Assembly (NCBI GenBank): GCA_003141415.1
Contig: PLLX01000099.1
Location: 1,356 to 47,297 of the forward strand
Source of the DNA: Bacteroidales bacterium
GTDB lineage: Bacteria; Bacteroidota; Bacteroidia; Bacteroidales; VadinHA17
Length of the DNA stretch: 45,942 bases
Reading direction: 5' to 3'
Shown: positions 1 to 8,001 of the stretch, piece by piece
Layout of the letters: each line of letters begins with the position of its first letter
Numbering within the stretch: the first letter of the stretch is position 1
Notes under the pieces: generated by a model
The model's database searches: none
What the model saw: only the letters and a program-made list of their open reading frames with translations
Told to the model about the DNA's origin: nothing
Position numbers and translations under genes: made by a program

Positions 1-716
1 AGTGATAGATTTGGCTTTGGCTGTACGGCAATATTTTGCTTCGTAAGTAGTTTGTCATATTCAATTATTAGCGAATGGTTACCGAATAAATTAGCACGCG
101 CTCCTGCTGAAATTCCTATATTAAGATTTTTATGCCCTGCAGTAGAATCTACGTTTTGTGGTACGGAATTAAAATATGCAAGAGAGGGAGCTATCTGAAC
201 CGAAAACATATTATTAATTTTGCGTGCCACAATCAGCTGAGTGAAATATGATAACCTGTGAATATCTCTGAAGCTTGCAGCCGGTCCAAAATCCCCTGCC
301 TGTTGTAAATTAATCACGATATTCCCATAATATGAAAGTGAAACAGGCATGCTGTTATCTTCAGTTTGCCTGAGGATAAGGTATTTCCACTGAATATCCT
401 GCAGCTGATAATTCTTTGTCGTTCCGGCGCCGATCATCAACCTGTCAGTGATACCATAATTAAGCCCTATACGGGTGTTTGCCGAACCGTAGATACCAAA
501 GAGATCATGATAATTATCAATCGGGCTGAACCTGTGACTTATTTCCAATTCGAGCCCGCCTTTGTATGGAGTTTCAATTGTACTATTATCAATCAGGGTG
601 GTTGTTCCAAAAGTAAACCGAACAGGTTTTGATGTTACCGGTTTCAGAGTATCTTCCTGCGCGAACAAAGGAGATATGAATAACGATAAAGTCAAAAGGA
701 TAAAAAGGTTTTTCAT
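1..716 (-). CDS. DUF5777-like outer-membrane beta-barrel protein (3' end missing)
   Basis: An open frame runs leftward from ATG at 716 to the window edge without a stop, so about 238 residues of the N-terminal part are present. The first 20 residues form a signal peptide (MKNLFILLTLSLFISPLFAQ). The rest alternates polar and hydrophobic residues with many Gly, Asn and Tyr, and holds phrases such as IGLNYGITDRLMIGAG and LIVARKINNMFSVQIAPSL, which suit a transmembrane beta-barrel of the DUF5777 type. It lies 30 bp downstream of the heme lipoprotein gene on the same strand, so the two are probably cotranscribed. In other Bacteroidota such barrels often sit beside small cytochromes. The family call is from memory of its features, not from a search, and no substrate can be named. 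Confidence 0.75.
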   Translation of the reverse strand, partial: MKNLFILLTLSLFISPLFAQEDTLKPVTSKPVRFTFGTTTLIDNSTIETPYKGGLELEISHRFSPIDNYHDLFGIYGSANTRIGLNYGITDRLMIGAGTTKNYQLQDIQWKYLILRQTEDNSMPVSLSYYGNIVINLQQAGDFGPAASFRDIHRLSYFTQLIVARKINNMFSVQIAPSLAYFNSVPQNVDSTAGHKNLNIGISAGARANLFGNHSLIIEYDKLLTKQNIAVQPKPNLS

Positions 717-746
717 GTTATTTGGTTTTAACAGGTTAAGATATTT

Positions 747-1130
747 CTAGTTATTAAGAGCTCCCTGATTGATCCAGTAGAGAACTTCAAGTTTTTGTGC
801 ATCAGTCGACCTTGGAATATGGGCTGAATTAGTGGTCATCTGATGATACAGTATGCTTGTCTCTCCGGGAAGGGTAATATATCCCCCGCTCTTAAGAGAT
901 GCGTAGGATTTGCCACTCCTGAGGTCAGGAAATTGAGTCTTTCCATTATGACAAGTGATACAAATGCCATTGAAAATTGGCTGAATATCAGCCTGAAAAT
1001 GCCATGTTTGTTTCGGATCAACAGCAGGAGGAGAGAATGAATACTTCTCACATGAAGAAAGTCCTTCAATTGCTGCAATCAGAATTAGTGCAATAAATAT
1101 CTGCCTGATCCCTTTCAATTTCTGATTCAT
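747..1130 (-). CDS. Small c-type cytochrome-like lipoprotein
   Basis: This is a 127-residue protein. A hydrophobic N-terminus ends in a lipobox (GLSSC, Cys about 27), so it is probably lipid-anchored on the periplasmic or outer-membrane side. One CxxCH heme-binding motif is present as CITCH near residue 60, preceded by ADIQPIFNGI, a common opening of monoheme domains fused to or paired with membrane proteins. A later Met-rich stretch (YHQMTTNSAHIPR) may provide the distal Met ligand. It is short for a class I cytochrome c and could be a truncated domain that docks on a partner. The next gene downstream is the beta-barrel at 1-716. The promoter and the CRP/FNR-like boxes upstream suggest control by oxygen or another respiratory signal. 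The heme motif is seen directly; the redox role is inferred. Confidence 0.8.
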   Translation of the reverse strand: MNQKLKGIRQIFIALILIAAIEGLSSCEKYSFSPPAVDPKQTWHFQADIQPIFNGICITCHNGKTQFPDLRSGKSYASLKSGGYITLPGETSILYHQMTTNSAHIPRSTDAQKLEVLYWINQGALNN

Positions 1131-1198
1131 ATTTTGAATATTGTTAATTTGTTCTCAAAGATATCTGATTATCCTGATTAATAGTTTTTTATACGATA

Positions 1199-1206
1199 CA
1201 AATTTA
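1199..1206 (-). promoter_or_regulatory. -7 promoter element for the cytochrome/DUF5777 operon
   Basis: Read on the minus strand the sequence is TAAATTTG, an exact match to the Bacteroidota -7 consensus TAnnTTTG, 68 bp before the start codon of the heme lipoprotein. No clear TTTG -33 element is present at the usual distance. This fits a promoter that needs an activator bound at the palindromes just upstream. Confidence 0.5.
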
Positions 1207-1211
1207 ACAGA

Positions 1212-1252
1212 ACATGATGCTCTTTATCATGTAAAAAATTGATCTTTATCAC
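1212..1252. promoter_or_regulatory. Two CRP/FNR-like palindromes upstream of the cytochrome operon
   Basis: Positions 1239-1252 read TTGAT-CTTT-ATCAC, nine of ten matches to the FNR/CRP-type box TTGAT-N4-ATCAA. Positions 1212-1232 hold a second perfect palindrome, ACATGAT-N7-ATCATGT. Both share the string CTTTATCA, 22 bp apart, close to two helical turns. Relative to a start site expected near 1192 the centres lie at about -30 and -53. The palindromes are directly visible; binding by a CRP/FNR-family regulator is inferred. Confidence 0.4.
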
Positions 1253-1453
1253 TCACACTGGTGATATATGTTTCTTTCCTGAATTTACAAAAAGGGGATT
1301 AGCAATGGATATGTGGTTAAACAGGAATAATGCTATAATTGCAAACAGTGGAATTAGTTTTCTTCTCATAGAACTAATTATTGTTTACAAATATATTAAA
1401 TCTAATTACATAGTTCCCTATGCTTCTGATAAATATCTTCAGCAGTTAAATAA
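1253..1453. other. Gap without a supported gene
   Basis: This AT-rich stretch lies between the cytochrome operon control region and the terminator of the acyl-CoA dehydrogenase operon. One plus-strand open frame crosses it but runs through the terminator and into the dehydrogenase gene, so I do not accept it. Nothing else is recognisable here. Confidence 0.5.
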
Positions 1454-1479
1454 AAAAAGGCTCCCTGAAAAGCCTTTTT
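1454..1479 (-). terminator. Intrinsic terminator of the etf/acyl-CoA dehydrogenase operon
   Basis: A 9-bp stem (AAAAAGGCT at 1454-1462 pairing with AGCCTTTTT at 1471-1479) with an 8-nt loop lies 24 bp past the dehydrogenase stop codon. On the minus strand the stem ends in a run of seven T. This is a classic rho-independent terminator. Confidence 0.85.
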
Positions 1480-1502
1480 CCTTATATTCAATAATTGAGA
1501 TT

Positions 1503-3281
1503 TCAGAACTTATAAACATTATCTTCAATAAGTTTGTCGGCGATTCGCCGTCTGGCCTCTTTAACATTTACACATTCCACTCTTGAAAGGATTTCTATTG
1601 CTTTAATAAGTGTCGGGCAGGTTTCAGGTTTTGAGAATGATCCGATTGCTTCAAGAGCCGATTTTCTGACTATACTTGCTGAATCAAATACATTCACATC
1701 AAGCATATCTTTATAAACTGATACGTTCCCATTAATTGCTGACATTTTTTCAACTCTCAGTGCAAGTGATTCAGAAACATATGTTTCCATCATCATTTCA
1801 GCAATATTATTAAGGACTTCCTGTTCGTTGATAAGGCCCTTCCCGAAACATTTTGACGCCCCATGGATACATATAAGAATAACTTTCTTAAAGTTTTTGA
1901 TATATCTTGATTTCTCCTGGAAAAAGCTTTCACCTTCTACCTTATTGGAAGTTATTTTATTCAAACCCGAGTAAAGTTTTTCAGCTTCTCCGAAAAGATC
2001 GAATTCACCTTTCATCGCACGCTTCATCGCAGTATCAACTACAAGCAGACGATTTATTTCATTTGTACCTTCGAATATTCTGTTGATTCTGGAATCCCTG
2101 TAACCTCTTTCCACTGCCATCTCAGCTGAGTAACCCATACCCCCGTGAATCTGAACTGCCTCATCAGCAACAAAATCAAGCATTTCGGATCCTACAACTT
2201 TCAGAATAGCTGCTTCAACAGCATAATGACTGATTGCTTCGATAGATGCTCTGCCATAATCACCGCAGTCTGCCGTCAGTTTCTTCATAAGGCTATCGAT
2301 ATCAGAACTCACCCTGTATACAGCTGATTCTGAAGCAAAAAGGCGAATAACCTGTTCAGCCATTTTGTGTTTCAGAGCCCCGAACGTTGAAATTAAAACT
2401 CCGAACTGTTTTCTTTCGTTGGCATATTTAACTGAATCATTAATCGCTTTCTTACCAGCTCCGATAACATTGGCTCCAAGCTTAAGGCGCCCCATGTGAA
2501 GGATACTGAGCGCAATTCTGAAACCTTCTCCCCTTTTACCAAGCAGGTTCTCGACCGGTACTTTAACATCATTAAAATAGATCTGTGCTGTTGAAGATCC
2601 TTTAATTCCCATCTTGTGTTCATCGGGACCTATAACTACTCCCGGATATTTGCTTTCGACGATAAATGCACTTAATACCCTGTCAACATCAATTTTTGCA
2701 AATACAACAAGCGTGTCTGCGAAGCCCGCATTTGTGATCCACATCTTCTGCCCGTTAAGGATATAATGTTTCCCGTCTTCACTTAATTTAGCGTTGGTTT
2801 TACCCGAGTTGGCATCGCTACCGGCACCTGGTTCGGTAAGACAGTAGGCTCCGAGAAGCTCACCTGAGGCCAGTTTTGTTACATAACGCTCCCGCTGATC
2901 TCTGTTTCCATAATACATAATTGGTAATGTACCGATACCACAATGTGCCATATATGCTACTGAAAATGAATAGCCGGCACCTGTAGTTTCAGCCACAAGC
3001 ATCTGTGTTACGAATGATTGTCCGAATCCGCCAAACTCTTCAGGAATTGATATACCCATTAATCCAAGTTCCCCTGACTTCTTGAGCATGCTTTTCATCA
3101 GCTCCCTGTCGCTTTTCTCAACTTTTTCCAGGTTGGGATATACTTCAGCTTCCAGAAAGTCGCGGCATGTCTGTGCGATCATTCTTTGTTCCTCATTGAA
3201 TTCCTCAGGGATAAAAATATCGGCCGGTTCAACTTCACTTACAAGAAATTCACCGCTTTTCAAGAGTTTAATATTTTCCAT
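1503..3281 (-). CDS. Acyl-CoA dehydrogenase with C-terminal extension
   Basis: This 592-residue FAD enzyme introduces the alpha-beta double bond of an acyl-CoA and hands electrons to ETF. Visible are the helical N-terminal domain (about 30-140), the signature TEPGAGSDANSG (149-160), the beta domain, and the C-terminal helical domain with QIHGGMGYS (377-385). In RIFEGTNEINR the likely catalytic base is Glu404, at the position used by short- and medium-chain enzymes. An extra 170 residues follow (about 420-592), as in VLCAD/FadE-like 590-600-residue forms common in Bacteroidota. It is the last gene of the operon with etfBA and the Fe-S proteins, 27 bp behind the CCG-domain gene, and is followed by a terminator. 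Chain-length specificity cannot be read from the sequence. Confidence 0.95.
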   Translation of the reverse strand: MENIKLLKSGEFLVSEVEPADIFIPEEFNEEQRMIAQTCRDFLEAEVYPNLEKVEKSDRELMKSMLKKSGELGLMGISIPEEFGGFGQSFVTQMLVAETTGAGYSFSVAYMAHCGIGTLPIMYYGNRDQRERYVTKLASGELLGAYCLTEPGAGSDANSGKTNAKLSEDGKHYILNGQKMWITNAGFADTLVVFAKIDVDRVLSAFIVESKYPGVVIGPDEHKMGIKGSSTAQIYFNDVKVPVENLLGKRGEGFRIALSILHMGRLKLGANVIGAGKKAINDSVKYANERKQFGVLISTFGALKHKMAEQVIRLFASESAVYRVSSDIDSLMKKLTADCGDYGRASIEAISHYAVEAAILKVVGSEMLDFVADEAVQIHGGMGYSAEMAVERGYRDSRINRIFEGTNEINRLLVVDTAMKRAMKGEFDLFGEAEKLYSGLNKITSNKVEGESFFQEKSRYIKNFKKVILICIHGASKCFGKGLINEQEVLNNIAEMMMETYVSESLALRVEKMSAINGNVSVYKDMLDVNVFDSASIVRKSALEAIGSFSKPETCPTLIKAIEILSRVECVNVKEARRRIADKLIEDNVYKF

Positions 3282-3308
3282 TGTTTTCAGATAATTATTT
3301 GGACTATT

Positions 3309-4103
3309 CTATAAATCAATTGATTGTGCTATAAGTTCAGCAATATCAAGGTTTCTGATCTCCTTTTCTCTGTTTTTATATTTAAGACCATCCGTGAGCA
3401 TTGTCATACAAAAAGGACAAGCGGTTGCAATTACCTTAGCATTAGTTTTAAGAACATCTTCTGTTCTTTCGATAAAAACTTCCTTGTCGCCTTTTTCAGC
3501 CTCTTTGAACATCTGTGCTCCACCCGCTCCGCAACATAATGCAAAACTTTTATTCCGGTGCATCTCGACTAGATTGCCGGTCAGTTTTTTAAGAATATTT
3601 CGCGGTTCATCATATATATCATTTGCCCTTCCAAGATAGCAAGGGTCGTGATAAGTTATTGATATATTGTCTAATGAACCCTGACCAATCTTCAATTTAC
3701 CATCTTCAATATTCCTGTTCAGAAACTGAAGGTAGTTGATAACCTCATATTTACCGCCGAGATCGGGATATTCGTTTTTAAAGACGTTGAAACAATGTGG
3801 GCAAATGGTTATTATTTTTTTTACTTCATACATCCTGAATATCTCAATAACCTGAAGCGCCTGCATCTGGTAAAGCATTTCGTTGCCGGCACGCCTTGCA
3901 GGATCGCCGTTGCACGTTTCTTCCTTCCCAAGTACGGCATAACTTACATTCAGATGCGTGAGGATTTTTGCAAATGCCCTTACTACTTTTTTGTACCTGT
4001 CATCGAAAGCTCCGGCACAGCCAACCCAAAAAAGGTACTCAGGCTTCTCTCCTATGGCAAAAAGGTCTGCCATTACAGGGACTTCAATTTTCCGGGTTTC
4101 CAT
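3309..4103 (-). CDS. CCG-domain Fe-S oxidoreductase subunit (HdrB/GlpC-like)
   Basis: This 264-residue soluble protein has two cysteine-rich CCG domains, the kind found in HdrB, GlpC and LutA. The first runs from VGC29 through C64NGDPARRAGNE to C101PHC104. The second has DPC155, CC191GAGG (Cys190/191) and C229PFC232. Such domains bind non-cubane [4Fe-4S] clusters or pass electrons to quinone-linked partners. There is no signal peptide. In ETF:menaquinone oxidoreductases (EMO, DUF224 proteins) these domains are fused behind a NarI-like membrane part and ferredoxin motifs. Here the next gene upstream supplies exactly those parts, so this protein is probably the detached catalytic end. It sits between that gene and the acyl-CoA dehydrogenase in one operon. 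Confidence 0.9.
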   Translation of the reverse strand: METRKIEVPVMADLFAIGEKPEYLFWVGCAGAFDDRYKKVVRAFAKILTHLNVSYAVLGKEETCNGDPARRAGNEMLYQMQALQVIEIFRMYEVKKIITICPHCFNVFKNEYPDLGGKYEVINYLQFLNRNIEDGKLKIGQGSLDNISITYHDPCYLGRANDIYDEPRNILKKLTGNLVEMHRNKSFALCCGAGGAQMFKEAEKGDKEVFIERTEDVLKTNAKVIATACPFCMTMLTDGLKYKNREKEIRNLDIAELIAQSIDL

Positions 4104-4170
4104 TTTTTATATTTTCTATTTATCTACTATATAACTATGAAGAGCATAAATATTTACCTTGTATCTTTTA

Positions 4171-4243
4171 CCCCCTTTCCTGTTTCCCCAAGGGGGGAAA
4201 TGATCATAGCCTCTTCCCCCGTAAGGGAAGGCTGGGAAGAGGG
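4171..4243. repeat. Intergenic palindromic repeat element
   Basis: Two nested inverted repeats lie between the two Fe-S genes: TTTCCCC (4183-4189) with GGGGAAA (4194-4200), and CCTCTTCCC (4210-4218) with GGGAAGAGG (4234-4242). The second half (CCTCTTCCC...GGCTGGGAAGAGG) resembles the element at 24001-24041. It looks like a dispersed palindromic repeat of the kind found between genes in Bacteroidota. In the transcript it would fold and could tune expression of the two genes behind it. Confidence 0.6.
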
Positions 4244-4244
4244 A

Positions 4245-5564
4245 TTAATTTATATTCAATTCTAAATCTTTGCTCCAATTCATTCTGTCTTCAGCTGAAT
4301 ATTGCCATGGGGCTCCGTTATTTTCTATATTATTAAATAAGGCCTTGATCTCACCGGGAGCAGACGCCTCTTCCATAACAAGATACCTGCGCATATCGAC
4401 TATCAATGTCGGGTGATTGATATTAATAGGGCACTCTTTTGCACAGGCGTTGCATGTTGTGCAGGCCCAGAGTTCTTCTTCAGAAATAAAGTCTCTTAAA
4501 AGAGAACGGTTATCGTTGAAATCTCTTCCGTTTTTAACCATTAACGGGCCTTTCTCGTTCATTCTTGTCCTGAGGTCCATAATCACTTTCCTGGGAGATA
4601 ATTTTTTCCCTGTAATATTTGCCGGGCAGACAGCTGTGCATCTCCCGCATTGCGTACAAGCAAGTGAATCAAAATAGTTTTTCCATGAAGCATCCTCGAC
4701 ATCCTTAACACCAAACCGTTCAGGAGGGGCATCGCTTGCGGATGTAGCAAAGGCTGTATTTGGATCAAGCATCAGCCTGACTTCTCTGGTTATATTGTCC
4801 ATATTCGTGAGTTTTCCAAGAGGATCAAGTCGCGAGAGAAATACATTTGGTATGGACATGAACACGTGGAAATGCTTTGAATAGGGTAATAGGTTTGCAA
4901 AGAGAAAAATGAGAAGTATATGAGTCCACCATGACGCTTCATACATTGCCCTGTAACTTGCTGCTTGTCCATTGTTAATAAAACCGGCGATAACACTGCT
5001 GACCGGAAACAGACCGACTGATGACTCTCTTGTAATTGTCTTATATTCAATATATCCTGTATTCATTGAAAGAAGAGAAACCATTAATAGAAGAATTATT
5101 GAAAGGGCAATATTTGCATCGATATGAGTCGTTTTCTTCATCTCGATACCTTCAAATCTTTTAATATGAAAGAAGAGCCGCCGGCTCAGGAATATAATAA
5201 TTGATATTGCAACAAGAAGGGCAAAGATATCTCCAGAAGCTATTATTATATTATATACAGAACCCAGGGATTTTAAAACCCTGTCTGTACCTGTAAGCCC
5301 GTCAATAACCATTTCAAGGCTCCCGAATATAATTACACAAAATCCCCAGAAAACAAGAGCATGAAAAAAACCGATTACCGGTTTGCGGAATATTTTTGTC
5401 TGACCAAAAGCCACTGAAAGCATAACAGTTATTCTTTTCCTGAAGTCTTTTACAGGGAATGCAGGTCTTGTAAGCCTGAAAAACCTGACAATTCTGTTAA
5501 TGGTATAAAAGAATACTCCTAATGTTGCAAGAAATGATATTGCGAATATTATCTGTTTCGTCAT
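4245..5564 (-). CDS. Membrane Fe-S oxidoreductase: NarI-like helices plus two 4Fe-4S motifs
   Basis: This is a 439-residue protein. The first 240 residues contain about six hydrophobic segments (near 4-22, 62-90, 108-126, 150-168, 185-200, 210-228) with His68, His215, His231 and His233, compatible with a NarI-like heme b domain. A cytosolic part follows with two ferredoxin motifs, C303TQC306GRC309TAVC313P and C368TTC371NAC374AKEC378P. This is the front half of ETF:(mena)quinone oxidoreductases of the DUF224/EMO type, which normally also carry CCG domains. Those are encoded separately by the next gene. It follows etfA after a 122-bp gap containing a repeat. The heme role is inferred from spacing only; the cluster motifs are plain. 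Confidence 0.88.
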   Translation of the reverse strand: MTKQIIFAISFLATLGVFFYTINRIVRFFRLTRPAFPVKDFRKRITVMLSVAFGQTKIFRKPVIGFFHALVFWGFCVIIFGSLEMVIDGLTGTDRVLKSLGSVYNIIIASGDIFALLVAISIIIFLSRRLFFHIKRFEGIEMKKTTHIDANIALSIILLLMVSLLSMNTGYIEYKTITRESSVGLFPVSSVIAGFINNGQAASYRAMYEASWWTHILLIFLFANLLPYSKHFHVFMSIPNVFLSRLDPLGKLTNMDNITREVRLMLDPNTAFATSASDAPPERFGVKDVEDASWKNYFDSLACTQCGRCTAVCPANITGKKLSPRKVIMDLRTRMNEKGPLMVKNGRDFNDNRSLLRDFISEEELWACTTCNACAKECPININHPTLIVDMRRYLVMEEASAPGEIKALFNNIENNGAPWQYSAEDRMNWSKDLELNIN

Positions 5565-5583
5565 ATTGATTTTCTTTGTTTTA

Positions 5584-5650
5584 CACCGACCCCAAGGATA
5601 GCGAAGAGCCGAACCGCCAAAGACGGTGAGCTCGACGAAGTCAAAAGCAA
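5584..5650. repeat. Dispersed repeat phrase between etfA and the membrane Fe-S gene
   Basis: This GC-richer stretch is unlike its flanks and includes GAGCTCGACGAAGTCAAAAG, a variant of the GTCGAAGTCGAGCTC-like phrase often scattered between genes in Bacteroidota. It lies inside the etf operon but has no reading frame. Membership in that repeat family is from memory. Confidence 0.4.
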
Positions 5651-5686
5651 CTTGTGGTAAGTTATTAACAATTGCCTATAATAATT

Positions 5687-6655
5687 TTATTTCTTAATTT
5701 CTTTTACAGCTTCAACAAGTTTTGGCAGAACTTTCATTGCATCGCCAACTATTCCATACTGTGCTACTTCAAAAATCGGAGCATCCTTATCGCTGTTTAT
5801 AGCAACAATATATTTTGAAGAACTGATACCTGCCAGGTGTTGTGTTGCACCCGAAATACCTACAGCAATATAAAGATTCGGCGCAATGATCTTACCTGTC
5901 TGTCCGGTATGCTCTTCGTGGGGTCTCCAACCTTCGTCGGATACCGGTCTTGAACATGCTGTTGCTGCTCCAAGCAGAGTAGCAAGTTCAACAAGTGGTG
6001 GCCAGTTATCGGGAGACTTCATACCCCTTCCCCCTGAAACAACAATGTCTGCATCAGTTAACAAGATCTTACCTGTTTGTTTCTGTACATCTTTTACCAC
6101 TGTTTTCAACAATGATCCATCAACAGAAGGATTCAGATTCTCTATAGTTGCATTACCCGGAGTTTCAAACAGATCAAAAGAGTTCTGTGCCAATGTAAGT
6201 ATTTTAATATCGGATTTGATAACCAGATGGGCAAACGCATTTCCTGAATAAGTCCTTTTATAAACAGTGAAAGGATTAAGATTTAACGGAAGTCTGCTTA
6301 CTCCTGAACCGACACCGGCTTTCAGTCGTACAGATAACCTTGGAGCTATTGCTTTCCCTGTATTATTATTCGCAATTATGATGACAGATGCATTTTCTTT
6401 TCCGGAAATTTCAGAGATAACACTTGTATAGACTTGACTATCAAGAACTGCAAGTTGTTCATTATTAATATTTATGATTTTATTTGCTCCATAACTTCCA
6501 AGCTTAAGTAACTCGCTCTGATCAACTTTTCCGATTGATATAGCTGTTACAGTTGTGTTTAGCATTTTAGCAACACCTGTTGCATAAGATACCAGTTCAA
6601 ATGAAAGTTTCTTGAATTTTCCGTCCCAATTTTCGGTATATACTAATACTGACAT
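5687..6655 (-). CDS. etfA: Electron transfer flavoprotein subunit alpha
   Basis: This 322-residue protein has the N-terminal alpha/beta domain (about 1-190) and the C-terminal FAD-binding domain. The FAD part shows [14 protein letters not shown], a [10 protein letters not shown] stretch, the [19 protein letters not shown] segment and the subunit signature [20 protein letters not shown] followed by DKDAPIF. With EtfB it forms the soluble heterodimer that takes electrons from acyl-CoA dehydrogenase. It follows etfB after 32 bp. Downstream in the same operon are the membrane Fe-S protein and CCG protein that could reoxidise it. The single-FAD, non-bifurcating type is plausible but not proven from the sequence. 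Confidence 0.97.
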   Translation of the reverse strand: MSVLVYTENWDGKFKKLSFELVSYATGVAKMLNTTVTAISIGKVDQSELLKLGSYGANKIININNEQLAVLDSQVYTSVISEISGKENASVIIIANNNTGKAIAPRLSVRLKAGVGSGVSRLPLNLNPFTVYKRTYSGNAFAHLVIKSDIKILTLAQNSFDLFETPGNATIENLNPSVDGSLLKTVVKDVQKQTGKILLTDADIVVSGGRGMKSPDNWPPLVELATLLGAATACSRPVSDEGWRPHEEHTGQTGKIIAPNLYIAVGISGATQHLAGISSSKYIVAINSDKDAPIFEVAQYGIVGDAMKVLPKLVEAVKEIKK

Positions 6656-6687
6656 ATTGATTTTATTTACTGTTTTTTAACTAATTA

Positions 6688-7437
6688 TCAGATTACTTTT
6701 GCCTCATTCTGCAAAAGATCAAGAAGCTGTTCAGGGTTATCAGCATCAATATATTTACAGGCTGCACGTGGTGTTGGTTTTTCAAATCCCACAATCTGGG
6801 TCAGGGGATCGATAGCGACCGGCTCGACCAGCTTTACAGGTTTTGACCTTGCCATCATAATTCCACGCATCGCAGCTATTCGTGGCTCTTTGGCTATACC
6901 CTTCTGGACAATAGCGATAAACGGTACCGGAACTGTCACAACCTCTTTTCCTCCGTCTATTTCCCTGATCATAACAGGCTGTCCGTTCTCAAATTTTATA
7001 CCAGAAACGGCTGAAACAGAAGGAAACCCAAGAAATTCTGAGATCATCCCTCCTACTGTTGAACCATTATAATCGCTCGATTCTATCCCGCACATTATTA
7101 CATCAAACTGTTCTTTCTTTACCACTTCAGCTATCTGCGCTGCAACAAACCATGCATCAGACGATACTGCATTTACCCTTATTGCATCATCAGCTCCGAT
7201 GGCCAGGGCTTTACGGATTGTTGGCTCTGAGGCAGCCGGACCAACATGGATGACAGTAACAGATTTTATTCCGCTTGTGACATCATCCTTAAGTTCAAGA
7301 GCGCGGGTAAGAGACAATTCGTCCCATGGATTAATAACCCATTGAATACCAGCAGTGTCAACTGAAGTATTTCCTTCGGCAAATTTAATTTTTGTCGTCG
7401 TGTCGGGAACATTACTGATACAGACCAGAATTTTCAT
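6688..7437 (-). CDS. etfB: Electron transfer flavoprotein subunit beta
   Basis: This 249-residue protein starts MKILVCISNVPDT, the usual EtfB opening. It contains NPWDELSLTRALEL, the GADDAIRV and GIESSDYNGSTVG nucleotide-binding segments, and the subunit signature around MIREIDGGKEVVTVPVPFI. The partner is EtfA, encoded 32 bp downstream. It is the first gene of the five-gene operon and has a near-perfect promoter 85-115 bp upstream of its ATG. Typical EtfB proteins bind AMP in addition to shaping the FAD site. Length is normal for the family. Confidence 0.97.
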   Translation of the reverse strand: MKILVCISNVPDTTTKIKFAEGNTSVDTAGIQWVINPWDELSLTRALELKDDVTSGIKSVTVIHVGPAASEPTIRKALAIGADDAIRVNAVSSDAWFVAAQIAEVVKKEQFDVIMCGIESSDYNGSTVGGMISEFLGFPSVSAVSGIKFENGQPVMIREIDGGKEVVTVPVPFIAIVQKGIAKEPRIAAMRGIMMARSKPVKLVEPVAIDPLTQIVGFEKPTPRAACKYIDADNPEQLLDLLQNEAKVI

Positions 7438-7521
7438 CTAAACTTGAATATTAATTAGTTAATTAACTTGTTCTAAATTGTTTAATAGAATCAACTTTGT
7501 GTCGTTCAACCTATGAGGCGG

Positions 7522-7552
7522 CAAATATAATAATTTATGATTCACAATCAAA
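7522..7552 (-). promoter_or_regulatory. Promoter of the etfBA operon
   Basis: On the minus strand TTTG (7552-7549) is followed after 19 bp by TATATTTG (7529-7522), an exact Bacteroidota -33/-7 pair with ideal spacing. The start site would fall near 7515, leaving a leader of about 78 nt before etfB. Confidence 0.75.
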
Positions 7553-8001
7553 TCACATAAATATCATCCTTTATGTATATTCGAAATGAAACCCGGACTT
7601 AACTAGCTAAATTACTTATTATTGAGTAATCCGGATATCAGGTATATTTATTAGAGTCGAAAGGTGTATTTGTAATGTTCTACAATACTTTATCGACTAC
7701 CACGAAATGAACAATGGTAAATAAGACTGTCTTGTTTATCCGCTATGAGGAATAGATTTTGATCTGTAATGCAATATCCTACAACATCCTATCGCCTAGG
7801 GCGAAAAGAACATTGGGAAATAGAAAGGAATTGCCAGTAGGGCATTAGGTATTATAGAAAAAATAGTATCAATTTATTCATAATTCCTCGTAGGGGTTAA
7901 GGAAAACAATTTAAAAAAAGATTAGGTTTATCAGCTACAATTATTTTTTTAGATTTAAATTCGAAGCGCTGAAAAAACATGGACCAATCAAATTATTTAA
8001 A
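7553..8001. other. Long gap between etfB and the EamA gene
   Basis: No gene is supported in this 449-bp stretch. It contains the degenerate 99-bp-offset repeat listed separately at 7672-7824 and otherwise AT-rich sequence. I found no consensus promoter for the transporter gene at its right end. Confidence 0.5.
7672..7824 (+). repeat. Degenerate direct repeat with a 99-bp offset
   Basis: The stretch starting TACAATACTTTATCG at 7681 recurs, diverged, as TACAACATCCTATCG at 7780. Comparing 44 aligned positions gives about 33-34 matches without gaps. The right copy also holds a small hairpin TCGCC-TAG-GGCGA. No reading frame spans either copy. It looks like decayed repeat DNA. Confidence 0.55.

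Noticed and set aside
1239-1586. 115-codon plus-strand open frame
   Set aside because: It crosses the terminator of the opposite operon and enters the dehydrogenase gene; composition is AT-driven and no family is seen.
7672-7824. CRISPR-like repeat array
   Set aside because: Only two diverged copies at a 99-bp offset, no constant repeat and no cas genes.
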